A stretch of DNA of 64,000 bases, from the NCBI GenBank assembly GCA_017475785.1, contig JAFVEX010000051.1, positions 1-64,000 on the forward strand, in the 5' to 3' direction. Positions 62,024-64,000 of this stretch are shown in pieces. The notes beneath the pieces were generated by a model. That model worked only from the letters and a program-made list of their open reading frames with translations, did no database searches and had not been told where the DNA came from. The stretch comes from Eubacterium sp. Its GTDB lineage: Bacteria > Bacillota_A > Clostridia > Lachnospirales > Lachnospiraceae. Numbering within the stretch: the first letter of the stretch is position 1; each line of letters opens with the position of its first letter. The translations under genes were made by a program, and so were the position numbers.

Positions 62024-63013
62024 ATGCAGGAAAACAAAAAAAAGAATGCAATGAAGATGATATTTGACAAGTTCGGAATCGTCGTGATGCTCCTGGTTCT
62101 GGTGATCATCATGGCAGTTCTGATTCCGGGATTTCTTGCTCCAAGCAGTATTTTGAGTCTGCTGGTGCAGGGGTCTATCTTCGGCATCATGGCGCTGGGT
62201 GTTACCTTTATCATCATTTCGGGCGGAATTGACCTGGCAGCCGGATCCATGGTGGCGCTGACGGCAGTTGTCAGTGCTTCCTTCGGACAGCTCGCGGGAG
62301 CCTCCAACAAAATTTTCCCGTGGGTACCGGAACTTGGGATGTGGGCGCCGCTTGTGGTCGCGATCGTTTTCGGCGGACTGCTGGGCGCAATAAACGGTTT
62401 TCTGATTTCAAAACTGAATCTGTTTCCGTTTATCGCAACACTTGGAACCTATACAATATTCCGCGGATTTGCTTTGGTTATCACACAGGGAAAACCGGTC
62501 ACACAGCTGCTTCCGGGGTTTGTTAAAGTCGGGGGTAATATCGGACCGATTCCGACACCGATACTGATCTTTGCGATCTGTGTTGTAATCTGCTCGGTTC
62601 TGCTGAACCGGACCAGGTTCGGATATCACACATTTGCCATCGGCGGCAATGCCGCAGCTGCCCGCGTAACGGGGATTAACATTCCGCGCATGATTATACT
62701 GATCTATGCGTTTGCCGGCGTTATGTACGGTGTTGCTTCATTTGTTTATGCAGGACGTGTCCTGTCGGTCAATCCGGGCGCAGCGAAAAACTATGAGCTG
62801 ACCGCAATTTCCGCGAGTATCATCGGCGGAACGAGCCCGGTCGGCGGGAAAGGAACCATCTGGGGCGTCGTGGTAGGTACACTGATTCTGTCCGTAATCC
62901 GTCAGGGTCTGACCATGCTCGCAGTCGATGCTTACTGGCAGCAGATCGCAGAAGGCGCAATTATCGTAGTTGCCGTTATCTTTGCAATGCTGCGTCAGAA
63001 CGCGGAGGACTGA
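62024..63013 (+). CDS. RbsC-type sugar ABC transporter permease 2
   Basis: 329 residues, paralogue of permease 1. Signatures: IISGGIDLAAGSMVALTAVV, GAINGFLISKLNLFPFIATL, HTFAIGGNAAAARVTGINIP, ISASIIGGTSPVGGKGTIWG. A Lys-rich start (MQENKKKNAMKMIFDK) precedes the first helix. AGGAGGGAG lies before the ATG. Its stop overlaps the esterase-like gene. Confidence 0.92.
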   Translation: MQENKKKNAMKMIFDKFGIVVMLLVLVIIMAVLIPGFLAPSSILSLLVQGSIFGIMALGVTFIIISGGIDLAAGSMVALTAVVSASFGQLAGASNKIFPWVPELGMWAPLVVAIVFGGLLGAINGFLISKLNLFPFIATLGTYTIFRGFALVITQGKPVTQLLPGFVKVGGNIGPIPTPILIFAICVVICSVLLNRTRFGYHTFAIGGNAAAARVTGINIPRMIILIYAFAGVMYGVASFVYAGRVLSVNPGAAKNYELTAISASIIGGTSPVGGKGTIWGVVVGTLILSVIRQGLTMLAVDAYWQQIAEGAIIVVAVIFAMLRQNAED

Positions 63014-64000
63014 TGCTTACGAAACGTCCGGTTGATCCGATGGATCCTTATGCGGCCCTGGAATATGGATCGTTTTGGCGCACAGTTTCTGTCGGAGGGA
63101 AACAGCGGCGCTATTTGACCTATATTCCCGAGCGCGCGCGCTCTGCCTGCGCAGGCGTAATGGTTTTTGGAGAAAACGGCCGGACTGCAGAGGATCTCTA
63201 TGCGGGGAGCGGGTGGACAGAACTGGCCCGGACAGCGGATCCGAATTTTATCGTATTTTATCTGGAGCCGGAGGAAGACGGCTGGCGCATCGATGAACCA
63301 TATGGATGTCCTGACGGGGATGTTGCCTATGTGGAAGCTGTATTTGCCAGTGCTTCGGAAAATACACATTATTGTATCCATGAGACAAAAATGTATCTTG
63401 CAGGGATTGGAGATGGCGGAACGATCGCACAGATGGCGGCCATGTTTCACACAGTGATCTATTCGGGTCTGCTGTCGGTCTGCGCACCGGATGTATCGGA
63501 AGAATTCTTCAGACGGTGCGGAAGGGACTGGTGTCAGGATCTGTTTTCTTTTACAGATCCGACGCATCACCTGAACATGCATAAGGGAGATATTCCGCTT
63601 CCGGTCTGGATTATAGATGATGCATGCGATGATTTCAGGCGGAGCGTAAGCAACAGGGGTCTTGCCTGGTGGATTGCAGCAAATGGAACGGAACAGAAAC
63701 CGGAAGAAGGCGAAGATCATGTTCTGCGCTATGTGCGGTCAGAAAAAATGCCTTACCCCGCAGATCAGCAAAAAGAGGCATGTACTGTCTGGTGCTGCCG
63801 GCCGGATGTTGTTGCAAAGTCTTCCGGACAGAAGCCGGCATTTGCAGAGTCCGGAGAGTTCTGTAGATCACATTCTCTGAAAGATGAGAGAGAAGTCACG
63901 GCATCAGACTGGTGCATGATTGACATTGAAAAAATCTGGGCGGGGTTTCTGATGCAGCACCAGAGATGGATCAGCGAACCAGGCGGGTCACTGCGCATGC
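63013..64000 (+). CDS. Alpha/beta-hydrolase (PHB-depolymerase/esterase-like) protein, partial at window edge
   Basis: At least 329 residues; the frame stays open to base 64000. RYLTYIPERARSACAGVMVF, a SGWTELARTADPNFIVFYLE segment and GDVAYVEAVFASASENTHYC match the esterase family fold. The nucleophile elbow, expected as GxSxGG, reads YLAGIGDGGTIAQMA, with Gly in the Ser position. The nearby HTVIYSGLLSVCAPD segment is the next strand. It may be a binding or scaffold protein rather than an enzyme, or may use another Ser. No signal peptide is visible. The ATG overlaps the permease stop. Confidence 0.65.
   Translation, partial: MLTKRPVDPMDPYAALEYGSFWRTVSVGGKQRRYLTYIPERARSACAGVMVFGENGRTAEDLYAGSGWTELARTADPNFIVFYLEPEEDGWRIDEPYGCPDGDVAYVEAVFASASENTHYCIHETKMYLAGIGDGGTIAQMAAMFHTVIYSGLLSVCAPDVSEEFFRRCGRDWCQDLFSFTDPTHHLNMHKGDIPLPVWIIDDACDDFRRSVSNRGLAWWIAANGTEQKPEEGEDHVLRYVRSEKMPYPADQQKEACTVWCCRPDVVAKSSGQKPAFAESGEFCRSHSLKDEREVTASDWCMIDIEKIWAGFLMQHQRWISEPGGSLRM

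Overview
The window looks like the chromosome of a Gram-positive anaerobe of the Clostridia, most likely Lachnospiraceae. Base composition is moderate, Shine-Dalgarno sites and sigma-A promoters are strong, many proteins are lipobox lipoproteins, and several families typical of gut clostridia occur together: a FeoA-FeoB fusion with a Cys-rich partner, DUF2325/DUF3793/flavodoxin, a eukaryote-type HisA, an MBOAT/DHHW cassette, and many RbsABC-type sugar importers with YesM/YesN, LacI and AraC regulators. No rRNA or tRNA gene, CRISPR array, prophage or intact insertion sequence was recognised.

Layout. 0-0.5 kb: the start of a minus-strand ECF-type membrane protein behind a leader with two strong inverted repeats. 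0.5-6.0 kb: a PucR-type regulator, then a surface-polymer acylation cassette (SGNH hydrolase, DUF4358, MBOAT, DHHW). 6.1-7.4 kb: an SLC13/ArsB-type transporter on the minus strand. 7.7-18.1 kb: an inositol-like island (iolE, iolG), a binding protein/YesM kinase/YesN regulator sensing unit, and an ABC importer. 18.2-21.5 kb: ferrous iron uptake. 21.5-23.7 kb: an ECF S component divergent from a truncated MocR regulator whose end is replaced by a folded element. 23.7-26.4 kb: mutY, a prolyl-tRNA editing protein and a flavin oxidoreductase. 26.46-27.25 kb: an independent non-coding transcription unit of about 760 nt. 27.5-33.0 kb: an orphan sugar-binding lipoprotein, a large membrane-anchored protein, a 341-nt folded RNA candidate and asnS. 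33.1-35.8 kb (minus): hisA, a PH-domain protein, 34-bp repeats and an XRE-HD protein. 35.9-39.8 kb: rubredoxin, a spermidine synthase-like protein, a Uma2 remnant and the DUF2325/DUF3793/flavodoxin operon. 40.2-43.8 kb: an AAA ATPase, metG and a decayed DUF5674 gene. 43.9-57.0 kb: a carbohydrate catabolic island with two paralogous LacI regulators and many TTTATAAA sites. 57.1-64.0 kb: an AraC regulator and a second ABC importer with two permeases and an esterase-like protein running off the window.

How the parts work together. Four sugar-binding proteins belong to complete importers or a sensing unit and one is orphan. Each uptake locus has its own regulator: YesM/YesN for the inositol-like island, two LacI proteins for the 45-57 kb island, AraC for the last. 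The 45-57 kb island is the most unusual metabolic unit: a PepD-like dipeptidase and two small cupins sit between an FGGY kinase and an L-ribulose-5-phosphate 4-epimerase, which suggests a substrate that is a sugar joined to amino acids or a peptide. The strongest candidates for undescribed biology are the two large folded RNA candidates (26.49-27.25 and 31.24-31.58 kb) and this sugar/peptidase operon. Tandem repeats with units of 15-42 bp occur five times, two of them in frame inside genes.
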